A stretch of 64,000 nt of DNA from Corynebacterium choanae (GTDB lineage: Bacteria; Actinomycetota; Actinomycetes; Mycobacteriales; Mycobacteriaceae): contig NZ_CP033896.1 of NCBI RefSeq assembly GCF_003813965.1, forward strand, positions 992,001-1,056,000, given 5' to 3'. The notes beneath the pieces are model-generated. The model ran no database searches and was not told where the DNA came from. It saw only the letters and a program-made list of their open reading frames with translations. Position 1 is the first letter of the stretch. Each line of letters starts with the position of its first letter. The position numbers and the translations under genes were made by a program. Shown here piece by piece: positions 18,814-28,114 of this stretch.

Positions 18814-19254
18814 ATGACAGATCGTGCTGAGCAATCATCCGATAATCGGTTGCATCGGCTAGTTCGTAAACCTGCTTCCCGTGGGGAGATTGTGCTGGCT
18901 TTGCTGTGGCTTTGTGCCGCAGCGGCGATCAGCGGACTCATGGAGATCGTGTATCTCACCTGGCGGCTTCCGCTTCCCGGTGGTCATTCAATCGCGTTTC
19001 CGCTATCGATCGTGTTTGCCGCAATATTGAACTATGTGTTGTGCAGTACTGCGCGGTTGTGGTCACGCTCTTTCCTGGTGACGGCCGCACCGCTGGTGGT
19101 GTGGCTGCTAGTCGTGGTGTCCTTAGTGATCAATCCGGCTTTCGGTGGACGCTTTATTGTGGCACCAGATCTTCGATCAGTATTGCTGGTTATGGCAGGC
19201 ATTGTTGGTGGGATGCTGGTGGTGCGAAATCCGGCGCCGCGCTACGGCGTGTAA
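18814..19254 (+). CDS. Small conserved membrane protein next to mshB (Rv1171-like)
   Basis: A 146-residue inner-membrane protein with four predicted hydrophobic segments (roughly residues 28-50, 61-80, 88-107 and 123-140) and a hydrophilic N-terminus. The start ATG 18814 has GGAAGG 8 nt upstream. In mycobacteria a membrane protein of similar size follows mshB (Rv1171 after Rv1170). The shared position is the main reason for equating them; sequence similarity could not be tested. Function unknown. Confidence 0.75.
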   Translation: MTDRAEQSSDNRLHRLVRKPASRGEIVLALLWLCAAAAISGLMEIVYLTWRLPLPGGHSIAFPLSIVFAAILNYVLCSTARLWSRSFLVTAAPLVVWLLVVVSLVINPAFGGRFIVAPDLRSVLLVMAGIVGGMLVVRNPAPRYGV

Positions 19255-19616
19255 AGGTTTTACCAACGCGCGCCGTCCCAACAGCCAGCATGGTTCGCAG
19301 GCAACAAGGCCTGTGCAGCACACGGTGGCGTGGGGTGTGTGAATCTGTCTGCGGTGAGCACTGCTGGGGAGTGTTGCAGTGGAACGAATGCGGCTGCAAA
19401 TCTGACAAGTAAGCCGAACCTATCTTTCGTATCTGCGGCCTGGCCGAGTACGCTGTGGTGGCAGATATCACCATCGGCTCGGGATACCGCACTTGTTGGA
19501 GGACTTCACACAGTGAATCGTCGACCAACCTGGTGCGGATCACTAGCTACCACCCCAAGGCGGTAGCCAGCCGTGGACCGACCGGATGAACCGAAACCTC
19601 AAGAGAAGTAGCAATA
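19255..19616. other. Intergenic leader region of fdxC
   Basis: About 360 bp with no supported gene. The fdxC promoter is expected in the right part. Confidence 0.45.
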
Positions 19617-19940
19617 ATGACTTACGTGATTGCGCAGCCTTGCGTCGACGTCATGGACAAGGCGTGCGTGGAAGAATGCCCCGTCGACTGCATTTACGAG
19701 GGGAAGCGGACCCTTTATATCCATCCGGACGAATGTGTGGACTGTGGCGCCTGTGAACCGGTTTGCCCGGTTGAAGCTATCTTCTACGAAGATGATGTCC
19801 CTGATGAATGGATTGATTATATCGACGCTAACGTGGCGTTTTTCGATGATCTTGGTTCCCCCGGTGGGGCTGAAGCAATCGGTCCGCAAGACTTCGATGT
19901 CCCGTGGATTAGCGAACTGCCGCCACAAAACCAGGAATAG
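19617..19940 (+). CDS. fdxC: 7Fe ferredoxin FdxC
   Basis: Small acidic electron carrier of 107 residues with one 3Fe-4S and one 4Fe-4S cluster. Cys9, Cys17, Cys21, Cys25, Cys40, Cys43, Cys46 and Cys50 are visible. The arrangement C-x7-C-x3-C-x3-C and C-x2-C-x2-C-x3-C-P is typical of actinobacterial FdxC, and the acidic C-terminal tail is as in the family. The start ATG has AGAGAAG 8 nt upstream. It is monocistronic, closed by a strong terminator, and sits before dapC as in related genomes, although the two need not be functionally linked. Likely partners are oxidoreductases or P450s encoded elsewhere. Confidence 0.96.
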   Translation: MTYVIAQPCVDVMDKACVEECPVDCIYEGKRTLYIHPDECVDCGACEPVCPVEAIFYEDDVPDEWIDYIDANVAFFDDLGSPGGAEAIGPQDFDVPWISELPPQNQE

Positions 19941-19996
19941 ATGCCTTGGCTTGCTCACTGGTTAAAGCAACGTTCTAGCTGGTTCGAGCAACGCTT

Positions 19997-20039
19997 ACCA
20001 CCGCTGTGCCCCGTGTATTTTGGGGCATGCGGTGGTTTT
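19997..20039 (+). terminator. Rho-independent terminator of fdxC
   Basis: ACCACCGC (19997-20004) pairs with GCGGTGGT (20029-20036), and TGCCCC (20007-20012) pairs with GGGGCA (20022-20027). The loop is 9 nt and TTTTC overlaps and follows the stem. It is the clearest intrinsic terminator in the window. Confidence 0.9.
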
Positions 20040-20525
20040 CTTCGTATCCCATCCGGGCGGCCGGTTTCATGCACGCCAGTGACACCAGCACCTGGCGCTG
20101 GGCACGGATGTGCTGCCGGTATAGGGAGGAAAGTGTAAACCACATGTTGCGACGTCGCGGCCTTTCCACCTAACGGTTCCTCTGCCCGGACAAAGCCGAA
20201 CAATGCCTGGTTTCCTGATCAACGCCAGCTGTCACTGTGATGAGGAAGTCTGCGTAGCTGTGCTGTTGCGTCGCCGGGTTGCAGTAGGTCGCAGGAGCTG
20301 AAGGATAACCAACCCCGTACGCAACATCAGCCTCGTGCGCATCATCGGCCTGATGGGGTATTGCCAATCTCCTGCCTTGTTGGGGGCATCGCGTTCCGGG
20401 TGGACACAATCTATTCCTTCACTACCAGTGCGGCAAATATCGACCTGGATAGCTTGGGATTATTAATATTTCGCTGCTCATCGCCGTTGATGTTGCATGG
20501 CTGTCACTGGGCTGCAATGGACGGC
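20040..20525. other. Non-coding stretch between fdxC terminator and dapC
   Basis: About 490 bp without a supported gene. An AT-rich patch lies around 20455-20475. The dapC promoter element is listed separately. Confidence 0.45.
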
Positions 20526-20534
20526 TGCTAGATT
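20526..20534 (+). promoter_or_regulatory. Extended -10 element for a leaderless dapC transcript
   Basis: TGCTAGATT fits the corynebacterial extended -10 pattern TGnTAnnnT. A start 7-9 nt downstream would fall at or next to the ATG at 20543, and no ribosome site precedes dapC, so a leaderless mRNA is plausible. No good -35 hexamer is seen. Confidence 0.4.
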
Positions 20535-20542
20535 AGATGACT

Positions 20543-21670
20543 ATGAGTCATCCGCCACGCCAGCCACGGGGAGCAGTACTTCCCGATTTCCCTTGGGACA
20601 CTATTGCTGCTGAGAAAACACGGGCCGCAAACCATCCAGCAGGCCTGATTAATCTTTCTGTCGGCGCCCCAGTTGATCCGGTTGCCCCTTCGATTCAACT
20701 TGCGCTCGCCGAGAACGGCCACGATGGCGGATATCCCACTACACACGGCACACCGGCGCTGCGGGAAGCGCTCGCCAAGCACATGGCGACCCGGTACAAC
20801 ATGACCGGGATTGCCCCGGATAATATTCTGCCCTGCATCGGCACAAAGGAACTGATTGCCGGGCTTCCCACACTTCTTGGTGTTGGGGAAGGGCATACTG
20901 TTGTCATCCCAGAGATCGCCTACCCCACCTATGAGGTGGCGGCACTGTTATCAGGTGCTCGGATCGCCCGGGCTGATTCGTTGCTGAAACTCGGACCGTC
21001 CTCGCCGACGCTGATGTTTATCAACACTCCCGGTAATCCCACCGGCAAAGTGCTGGGACAGGCCCATTTGCAAAAAGTTGTGGAATTTTCCCGTAGCCGC
21101 GACTGTATTGTGGCATCGGATGAATGCTATCTGGGATTAGGCTACGACCCTGACAATCCGCCGGTATCTATTTTGGATGAGCGCGTCAGTGGGGGTGATC
21201 ACCGTAACCTGTTGGCGATCCATTCGCTGTCGAAGACGTCGAATATGGCCGGCTACCGGGCAGGCTGGATTACCGGCGACCCTGCGCTGATCGCGGAGCT
21301 GTTAGCGATTAGGAAACACACCGGGTTTATGGTGCCAACCCCTATTCAGGCAGCGATGATTGCAGCAGTTGAAGATGCTGATCAAGAATGGTTGCAACAC
21401 CAGCGCTACGCGCAGCGTCGCGAAGTGCTTATCCCGGCGCTTACCCAAGCCGGGTTTACCATCGACAATTCGGAAGCTGGTCTGTATCTGTGGATCACCC
21501 GTGGGGAATCCTCCCGGGACACACTTGCTTGGTTTGCGGAGCGCGGCATTCTGGTAGCCCCAGGGGACTTCTACGGTCCACGCGGCAAAGACCACGTCCG
21601 TGTCGCACTCACCGGCACCTTGGAGCAAATGCACGCGGCTGCCGATCGTATTGTCGCAACCGACAGGTAA
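20543..21670 (+). CDS. dapC: Succinyldiaminopimelate aminotransferase DapC
   Basis: PLP-dependent class I aminotransferase. It converts N-succinyl-2-amino-6-ketopimelate to N-succinyl-LL-diaminopimelate in the succinylase branch of lysine and peptidoglycan-DAP synthesis. The product has 375 residues. The cofactor lysine is about residue 231 in SLSKTSNMAGYRAGW, with NTPGNPTG, SDECYLGLGY and the C-terminal VRVALTG arginine region also present. The opening PDFPWDTIAAEKTRA and the neighbour fdxC are characteristic of actinobacterial DapC. An in-frame ATG at 20537 is the alternative start; 20543 fits the leaderless promoter. dapD lies 14 kb downstream, an unusually large separation. Confidence 0.93.
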   Translation: MSHPPRQPRGAVLPDFPWDTIAAEKTRAANHPAGLINLSVGAPVDPVAPSIQLALAENGHDGGYPTTHGTPALREALAKHMATRYNMTGIAPDNILPCIGTKELIAGLPTLLGVGEGHTVVIPEIAYPTYEVAALLSGARIARADSLLKLGPSSPTLMFINTPGNPTGKVLGQAHLQKVVEFSRSRDCIVASDECYLGLGYDPDNPPVSILDERVSGGDHRNLLAIHSLSKTSNMAGYRAGWITGDPALIAELLAIRKHTGFMVPTPIQAAMIAAVEDADQEWLQHQRYAQRREVLIPALTQAGFTIDNSEAGLYLWITRGESSRDTLAWFAERGILVAPGDFYGPRGKDHVRVALTGTLEQMHAAADRIVATDR

Positions 21671-22619
21671 CTGTGCACTGCCGCCACCAGCGGGCAAGGG
21701 GCATTCACCCGGATTGGTGAGTTGTCCCGCCCCCGCTTCACTGCCCTGCAGCAGTTCTCTTCCCGAACTAGTAGCTGTGCACAGCTGTTGCTGTTGTCAC
21801 CTTTTTCGTGTGTTTTTCAGCACTGGTGATCGGTGCGGCATTGCGCAACTGATCTGTGTGGCATTGTGCAACTGATTAGGGTGGCTTTTCCTCGTCGTGC
21901 AGCTTTCACCCCAAGGGGCTGGCGACCATAGTTGCGTATCCGATGTGTGCATCCCTTGCCGCGGCGAGTGTGACCATGCGCATGCCGCGCAGCAAGCACC
22001 ATACATGGGAAGGTCACCGTGAGGAATGGACGGTACACAGACTTCTGCACCGCATCCTGTTGCGCCGAAGATTTGTTTTCGCAGATGAAATACTGCAGCC
22101 CGGTCGGCCAAAATGACCACACTGACTACGTCCAGGGTTGGACGTGTGCCCAATCCGGTGGGAAGCCGCGACACCTTTATGCGGGACGAACCCCCGCAGC
22201 TGGCATGCAACACCCGCGCCGCCGGCAAATACGGATCCACGGTGAGCGTAAAACCATCACCAGCACCACACACAGCACCCACCACTGAACACAGCACTGT
22301 AAAGCAGCAAGTATCAGCATCCGGCGCACCGCCAAATTGCCCACTTGCCAGCACCGAGTGGCGATCACAGACCAACGCAAAGCACCGATCACCGACAACA
22401 AATCAGCACCGAACACAGACACTCGACCAGCTGCACTGCACTTACACCGGCTCGCGGACTCCACCCACCCCGGATAGCAGCCACGATGCACGGAACACCT
22501 TCGCGCAGAATCAGCTGAGGCATTGTTCCGTGCAACAGCAGCCACAACGATCCACAACAGGGGAGAATGCGGCATAAGCGAAACAGCAGACCCAACGAGC
22601 AAACAAGACGAGCAGCAAC
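21671..22619. other. 0.95-kb non-coding stretch between dapC and the pseudouridine synthase
   Basis: Several frames are open here on both strands, but they lack ribosome sites and encode Cys/Thr/Ser-rich, non-protein-like sequence. A short direct repeat of GTGTGGCATTG/GGTGCGGCATTG type and ACAGCACC words occur near 21830-21860 and 22260-22290. No family or terminator was recognised. Confidence 0.45.
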
Positions 22620-23540
22620 ATGAACCACAGTCACAGCACACCACCTGCGACAAACCCGGTAGCGGGTGATCCGGTAACCGGCCGACCAGCGCCCCGGGCG
22701 GGAATTTCGGCCCGTCGGGTAGTACTTCGAGGAAGCGTTCCAATCGATGGGATTGACTATGTTGCAGCTGCAGCAGGTGACAGTCCCTATGCGCCGGGCA
22801 CCGTATTGACCCCTGGAACACTGCTTGCCAAACCGCAGCCAGCGTGGATGTTTCCGCCGCTGTCCCCAGAGCCGGATATTCCCCTGAACTATACGGTCAT
22901 TGCTCGCCATCGCCGGTTTATGGTGGTCGACAAACCTCATTTCCTGCCGACGAGTTCCAACGGGCGCCTGGTGCGCAACACCGTGCAAACTCGGCTTCGC
23001 GTCGCTGAAGACAATCCCAATATTGTGCCGCTGCATCGGCTCGATCGGCTCACCGCCGGTCTGGTGATGTGTAGTACTGATCCCGCCACGAGGCGGGACT
23101 ATCATGAACTCTTCGCGCGCCGGGCAGTCACCAAAACTTATCAGGCGCGCCTAGTGCGTCCACTACCCCAACTGGATACCACGTTTACTGAACTTGTACT
23201 TCCCATGGTGAAACAGCCCGGTTCACGACAAGTCACTGTGCAAGACACAGCGCAGGCAACCTTGACCACAACCAGGCTGCGGCTGATAAGCAGGGACGAT
23301 CCAACGTTGGTGGAGATGCAGCCAGTGACCGGTTTCACCCATCAGCTGCGGGTGGTCTGCCATCATCTCGGAGCCCCGATCATCGGTGACGACACCTATC
23401 CCATTGACAAGGGCCTCAATCTTGCTGACTTCACCCATCCGTTACAGCTGCTTGCTGCCACGATGGCTTTTACCGACCCTCTGGATGGCCACAAGTATTG
23501 CTTTGCAACGCTGCAGTCCTTGCAGTCGGCCGCCAGCTAG
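22620..23540 (+). CDS. RluA-family 23S/tRNA pseudouridine synthase
   Basis: Cytosolic enzyme isomerising specific uridines in RNA to pseudouridine. The 306-residue protein has the catalytic motif HRLDRLTAGL with the nucleophile Asp142, preceded by the VVDKPHFLPT strand and followed by the KTYQA region and the VTGFTHQLRVVCHHLGAPIIGD motif, all diagnostic of the RluA/RluC/RluD family. An N-terminal proline-rich extension replaces an S4 domain. ATG 22620 has only a weak purine stretch upstream. It is probably a single-gene unit; the target uridine cannot be deduced. Confidence 0.9.
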   Translation: MNHSHSTPPATNPVAGDPVTGRPAPRAGISARRVVLRGSVPIDGIDYVAAAAGDSPYAPGTVLTPGTLLAKPQPAWMFPPLSPEPDIPLNYTVIARHRRFMVVDKPHFLPTSSNGRLVRNTVQTRLRVAEDNPNIVPLHRLDRLTAGLVMCSTDPATRRDYHELFARRAVTKTYQARLVRPLPQLDTTFTELVLPMVKQPGSRQVTVQDTAQATLTTTRLRLISRDDPTLVEMQPVTGFTHQLRVVCHHLGAPIIGDDTYPIDKGLNLADFTHPLQLLAATMAFTDPLDGHKYCFATLQSLQSAAS

Positions 23541-23729
23541 CCATGGTGCTTAGTGACCCAAGTGCCGCGGCAGCAGGCGTTATCACTTCCAGGGCTTGCC
23601 TCGGTAGCATATGTCGAAGGCCAACTGTGCATCGTTTTCAACACGCGAGCTAACAACTAGTCCCTGTGCTTGTTTGTGGTGCAGGGTCGGTGGCAATGGA
23701 TTCAAAAAAGCAACTTAGTTGAGGCAACA

Positions 23730-24245
23730 ATGGCAGTTTCGCGAACAGATCTCGCCCAATTCTTGCGTTTTGGGATAGTCGGCGGATCAGGCACTGTGGT
23801 CAATGCTGCCGTTGTGGTGCTGCTCAACAAACTCACCTATGCCGTGTTGCATGTCACCGAGCATGACACGTTTGTTAACCTGCTCGGCACCCGGTTCAAC
23901 ATTCGCTGGTATCACGTCTTCTTTACCATCGCGTTTCTTGTGGCTAACACTTGGAATTACCAGCTTAACCGCATGTGGACATTCCGCAGCGGCCAACGGC
24001 GTGGCTGGTGGCGGGAGTTTTTCCCTTTTCTTACCACCGGCATTGGGGCGCTGATTGTCAGCCTTATCGTGATGACGCTACTGATGAATCCGCACAGCCC
24101 ATTGTCCCTTCCCTCAGATGTGTTCGATGACTCCACTGGTTTGCGCACCAAGCTGTATTGGGCGACGTTGATCTCTATTGTTGTGTCGATGCCGATCAAC
24201 TTTGTCGTCAACAAACTATGGACGTTTAGAGGAATCAAATCTTAA
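23730..24245 (+). CDS. GtrA-family membrane protein
   Basis: A 171-residue protein with four membrane helices of the GtrA/DPMS-like family, which is thought to move or position lipid-linked sugars for cell-wall glycosylation. The LRFGIVGGSGTVVNAAV N-terminal helix and both N-K/R-x-W-T-F-R motifs (NRMWTFRS after helix 2 and NKLWTFRG at the C-terminus) are typical. The start ATG 23730 has TTGAGG 6 nt upstream. It stands alone, so the sugar is unknown; arabinogalactan or a related corynebacterial glycan is the usual setting. Confidence 0.87.
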   Translation: MAVSRTDLAQFLRFGIVGGSGTVVNAAVVVLLNKLTYAVLHVTEHDTFVNLLGTRFNIRWYHVFFTIAFLVANTWNYQLNRMWTFRSGQRRGWWREFFPFLTTGIGALIVSLIVMTLLMNPHSPLSLPSDVFDDSTGLRTKLYWATLISIVVSMPINFVVNKLWTFRGIKS

Positions 24246-25215
24246 AGGCCAAAACGCTTGGGGAAGCCCCCAGGTGGCGCATTATCAAACAGGTTATGTA
24301 CGGGCATCCGAAGGTTTTCCTTACGCGACGACTAATTGTTCTGCAACCTGATCAGAATGGTTTTCTCAAGGCGGTGCGCTGACACTCATTAATAGACCTT
24401 GCGATTTACCTCAAATGGCTGTGAAAGCAACACTATCTTGGATTGCTGTGGGTAGCGAAGTTTTTCGGAGATTTGTAGTTCTCCGGCTACTGCTATCGAT
24501 TAGTTAAAGCGCAGAACACATGTAAGTTGGTGATACTGTGCCGCCGGTTCATGACATGATGCACTTCGTGTATCAGTCAGAAAAGCATCTACTGCACTGC
24601 GGATCCGGCACCTTCCAGAGCTGGCTGTTTGCGTCGTCACTCAGAGCCTGAGACTTTTAAATGATTTCCAATCTTATTCCAAGCGCTATGCGAACAGTTT
24701 ACCCCGCGCTTTATTTTGGACATTGTCATCAGGCAGCGTTGCTGATCTAGTTATTTATCGATCAGAGTCAATTGTATTAAAATTGAGATCACTATTGAAC
24801 GGACTGCCTTAGTTGGGGTTTGGAATTACAATAATTCACCGTACGAGCGTGGTTGTCGACAGTGTATTTATGCGGCGATCGGCTCAACGTTCGTAGGGAG
24901 GGTTGTTCTAATCGGTTCAACCTTATCCGGGGTGCGAACCTTCTTGGAATTTCGCCTTTGATCCCTCGCGTAGCGCTCATTTGTGAAGGCGAAACCGCTA
25001 TGCCTGGTGGGGTTTGGTTGCGTTACTGGTCGTTCTTGGCGATGGTGAGCGGGCAAGAGGGGGGATCTGGGGTGGAATCCCACCCCCGGATCGGGGAATT
25101 TTCAAACTACTTTTTCTGCGATTCTTGCCGGGGTGGGTGAGGCTGCAATCTATCGGATCTTCCCTGATCAACGGCTAGGTATCACAGCTGCGCTCAGGCT
25201 GTGAGTCGGATTACA
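24246..25215. other. Long leader/intergenic region before the sugar transport operon
   Basis: About 1 kb without a supported gene and more AT-rich than its surroundings between about 24640 and 24850, where TCAATT...AATTGA forms an inverted repeat (24768-24786). Overlapping 95- and 71-codon frames on opposite strands near 24860-25140 show no family resemblance. A strong hairpin is listed separately. A small RNA is possible but not shown. Confidence 0.45.
25064..25092. other. Strong GC hairpin in the long intergenic region
   Basis: GATC-t-GGGGTGG (25064-25075) pairs with CCACCCC-cg-GATC (25080-25092) around a 4-nt loop. On the plus strand it is followed by AATTTTC and, farther on, CTTTTTC, so it could end a transcript arriving from the left, or be part of a structured RNA. 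Confidence 0.5.
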
Positions 25216-25252
25216 GGGGTCGTTTGGTGTGATCTAAACCCCTTGTTTCTTT
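25216..25252 (+). terminator. Terminator-like hairpin upstream of the sugar-binding gene
   Basis: GGGGT (25216-25220) and TT (23-24) pair with AA-A-CCCC (25236-25242), with a 2-nt bulge and an 11-nt loop. The tract TTGTTTCTTT follows directly. It would stop plus-strand transcription just before the operon promoter. It could also act as an attenuator if transcription starts farther upstream. Confidence 0.4.
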
Positions 25253-25284
25253 CCCCGTGGATTGGTTACGTTGAAACCTGTCAA

Positions 25285-25298
25285 TTGAACCGTTTCAA
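25285..25298. promoter_or_regulatory. LacI-family operator upstream of the sugar operon
   Basis: TTGAACCGTTTCAA is a 14-bp palindrome with a central CG and one mismatched pair, the classical shape of a LacI/GalR-family operator. It lies 37 bp upstream of the binding-protein start. A weak promoter (TTGTTT at 25243 and TACGTT at 25267, 18 bp apart) would place it just after the transcription start, suited to repression by the LacI-type protein encoded at 30234. Confidence 0.6.
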
Positions 25299-25334
25299 AA
25301 CGCTGTGAACAGCGAAGGGATAGGTGAGTGCACC

Positions 25335-26363
25335 ATGGGTATGTTGCGCAAAACTGCAGCCGCTTTGGCCTGCGTCGGGTTGCTGACAGGCATGACTGCC
25401 TGTGCTGGCGGCAACGGTGGAAACACCGCTGCCGATGGCGACACCACGGCCACCGGCGACATGAAAGTAGCGTTCGTGCCAAAGATCCAAGGGATCCCGT
25501 TCTTCGAAGCGATGAACACTGGTGGTCAACAGGCCGCAAAAGACTTCGGTTTCACCTGGATCTACAGTGGCCCGACCACTGCTGACCCGGCCGCCCAAAG
25601 TGATGTGGTTCGTTCACTGATGCAGCAGCGGGTCAATGCACTGATGGTCGCCCCTAACGACCCGGACTCGATCGCGCCGCTGATGAAAGAAGCTGCGGAC
25701 AAAGGAATTCGAGTTGGTACAACGGACACCGACGCAACAAGTAGCGTGCGTGAAGTGTTCGTGAACCAAGCCACCGCCGAAGGGATTGGTGGGGCACTGC
25801 TCGACGAGGTTGCGAAACCGATTGACGGGAAAGGCAAAATTGCCATCGTTTCCTGCGGTCAGACTGCCGCGAATCTGAATTCCTGGATTGATGTCATCAA
25901 AAAGAAGCAGAAGAGCGACTATCCCGATATTGACATTGTCGATGTGGTTTATGCCGATGAAGATCAGCCCAAAGCTGTGACGATGGCAAAGAATTTGATG
26001 AATGCTAATCCTGATCTCAAAGGGCTAATCGGGCCGTGCACTACCGCTGCCCCGGGGATCGCCCAAGCCGTACAAGAAACCGGAAACATCGGGAAAGTAT
26101 TCACTGTCGGCGTTGGTACCCCACAGGCAATGCTGCCATATCTCAAAGACGGGTCATCGACAGCTTCCGTGCTGTGGGATGTCAACAACCAGGGCTATCT
26201 CACTGCTTGGGCAGGATGGATGCTGGCCAAGGGTGAGCAATTCCAGCCGACCCAGGACGTAGGGCCAATCAAGGGAGTCACCTACAACGATGCAGATAAA
26301 ACCCTGCTCATGGGTGATCCACTTATCCTCACCGCTGATAACGCCGGTAACTATAACTACTAA
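25335..26363 (+). CDS. Sugar ABC transporter substrate-binding lipoprotein
   Basis: Extracytoplasmic receptor of a sugar importer, 342 residues, of the RbsB/LsrB class (periplasmic-binding type 1 fold). A short signal peptide ends in the lipobox MTAC, followed by a Gly/Asn/Thr linker. The mature part begins with MKVAFVPKIQGIPFFEAMN, a usual opening of this fold. It continues with DPDSIAPLMKEAADKGI and AQAVQETGNIGKVFTVGVG, the sugar-cleft hinge region. ATG 25335 has AGGTGAG 6 nt upstream. It is first in the operon, behind the LacI operator; the ATPase follows after 227 bp. The order and neighbouring enzymes point to a pentose or similar ligand. Confidence 0.88.
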   Translation: MGMLRKTAAALACVGLLTGMTACAGGNGGNTAADGDTTATGDMKVAFVPKIQGIPFFEAMNTGGQQAAKDFGFTWIYSGPTTADPAAQSDVVRSLMQQRVNALMVAPNDPDSIAPLMKEAADKGIRVGTTDTDATSSVREVFVNQATAEGIGGALLDEVAKPIDGKGKIAIVSCGQTAANLNSWIDVIKKKQKSDYPDIDIVDVVYADEDQPKAVTMAKNLMNANPDLKGLIGPCTTAAPGIAQAVQETGNIGKVFTVGVGTPQAMLPYLKDGSSTASVLWDVNNQGYLTAWAGWMLAKGEQFQPTQDVGPIKGVTYNDADKTLLMGDPLILTADNAGNYNY

Positions 26364-26590
26364 AAACCGGCTGTCAGCAACGACGTCAACGGCTCCCACA
26401 TCTAGGGATTGCCCAGGTGTCTCACCGTTTCCCGGATCGAAAGATCGCACCTGCAATGAGCTGCCATCAAGGACAAAGGTGAGCGACATCGAAAGGCAAC
26501 CAGAATGCTCCTACCAGCGCCGGTTTTCTTCACCCCTGCGCTGGTGGGTTGGGGAAGTTGGCGCAGTGAGCAAGGAAGGGAGGATTAGCG

Positions 26591-28114
26591 ATGAATCAAC
26601 AGCAGCCCTTGCTGAAAGTTGCAGGTGTCGATAAACGCTATGGCGGTGTCCACGCACTGCGCGATGTGCACTGGTCAGTACTTCCCGGCGAAGTACATGC
26701 ACTAGTTGGCGAAAACGGCGCCGGAAAATCGACACTAATCAAAATGATCAGTGGCGCGGAGAAACCCGATAGTGGCACGATCACAATCGATGGTGAAACG
26801 CTGCCGCTGGGAAATACACAAGCCGCGATGAGTTGTGGAATCTCTGCAGTTTATCAAGAGCCACAGCTATTTGCGGATCTCACCGTAGCTGAGAACATTT
26901 TCCTGGGACGGGAAATCGCAAAAGCTGGCAAAGTACAGTGGAACACCCAACTTGAGGACGTCGGCGACCTACTTGGGCAGTTAGAGCTCGACCCGGAATT
27001 AGCGAATACGCGGGTTGGTGATCTACCGGTCGGCGAACAGCAACTGGTTTCAATAGCGAAAGCCTTCGCAACACCTGTAAAGCTGCTGATTCTTGATGAG
27101 CCAAGCGCAATTTTGGCAGATAAAGACATCGATACCCTCTTCCGCTTGATCCGCTCGCTGACTTCTCGGGGTATTAGCGTGATTTATATCTCACACCGGT
27201 TGGATGAGATTGGAAAAATTACCGATCGAGTGACGGTGATGCGTGATGGTGCAGTGGTGGAAACTCGCGAAACTCAAGGCTTTTCCTCCCGAGCTATAGC
27301 AGAGTCAATGGTGGGGGAGAAGTTTCAAGTACTTGATAAGCAGCAAAAAAACTTCGCTGCTGACACCCCGGTGCTTCTCGATGTCCAGCATCTTGCTACA
27401 GGATCCAAACTGCATGATGCGTCACTGAGTATTCGACAAGGAGAAATCGTCGGCTTATATGGGCTTATCGGATCGGGTACTGCCGAATTTGTTCGACTGC
27501 TCTACGGGATTGGCTCTCCACAGGCGGGCACGATCACAGTGGACGGCAAGAAAGTCACCTTCCGATCACCGAAGGACGCACTTGCTCACCGGGTGACCAT
27601 GTTGCCAGGCAACCGCAAACTTCAAGGCGTGTTTTTGCCGAAGAGCCTTGCATTTAACATCTCTTGTTCTCACCTGGGCTATTTCTCTTCCAAAGGTTGG
27701 TTCCAATATGCCAAGGAACGAAAAGCCACTGCAGATGCTATTGCTGCACTGCGGGTGAAAGCCCCTGGACCAGATACGTTGATTTCGAATCTATCCGGTG
27801 GCAATCAGCAAAAGATCGTGATGGCTCGTCAGCTTGTTGAGAATCCCTTGGTGTTGCTTGCAGAAGAACCCACCCAGGGTGTTGACGTTGGTGCGAAGGC
27901 TGATATTCACTCCCTCATCGTCGACCATGTTGATCAAGGCAACGCTGCGTTAATCGTGTCAACTGATTTGGAGGAGATTCGACTTTTAAGTGATCGCATC
28001 ATTGTGATGCGAAAAGGTCGAACCGTGTGCGAACTCCCAGGTGATGTTTCGGCAGCGGAGCTGCTCGACGCAGCCTCCGGCAATGATGGTGAAACTCTGG
28101 AAGGAGGAAAGTGA
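26591..28114 (+). CDS. Sugar ABC transporter ATP-binding protein (double NBD, RbsA/LsrA-like)
   Basis: Cytosolic ATPase subunit of the sugar importer; 507 residues containing two nucleotide-binding domains. The first has Walker A GENGAGKST (residues 40-48), signature LPVGEQQL and Walker B LLILDEPSA. The second has a degenerate Walker A (GLIGSGTAE), the signature LSGGNQQK and LLAEEPTQGVDVGAK, the asymmetric pattern normal for the RbsA/MglA/XylG family. ATG 26591 follows GGGAGG by 8 nt. Its TGA overlaps the ATG of the next permease by one base, showing a tightly coupled operon. Confidence 0.93.
   Translation: MNQQQPLLKVAGVDKRYGGVHALRDVHWSVLPGEVHALVGENGAGKSTLIKMISGAEKPDSGTITIDGETLPLGNTQAAMSCGISAVYQEPQLFADLTVAENIFLGREIAKAGKVQWNTQLEDVGDLLGQLELDPELANTRVGDLPVGEQQLVSIAKAFATPVKLLILDEPSAILADKDIDTLFRLIRSLTSRGISVIYISHRLDEIGKITDRVTVMRDGAVVETRETQGFSSRAIAESMVGEKFQVLDKQQKNFAADTPVLLDVQHLATGSKLHDASLSIRQGEIVGLYGLIGSGTAEFVRLLYGIGSPQAGTITVDGKKVTFRSPKDALAHRVTMLPGNRKLQGVFLPKSLAFNISCSHLGYFSSKGWFQYAKERKATADAIAALRVKAPGPDTLISNLSGGNQQKIVMARQLVENPLVLLAEEPTQGVDVGAKADIHSLIVDHVDQGNAALIVSTDLEEIRLLSDRIIVMRKGRTVCELPGDVSAAELLDAASGNDGETLEGGK

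Noticed and set aside
25305..25334. Longer N-terminus of the sugar-binding protein
   Set aside because: The extra residues precede the signal peptide and the ribosome site AGGTGAG fits ATG 25335.
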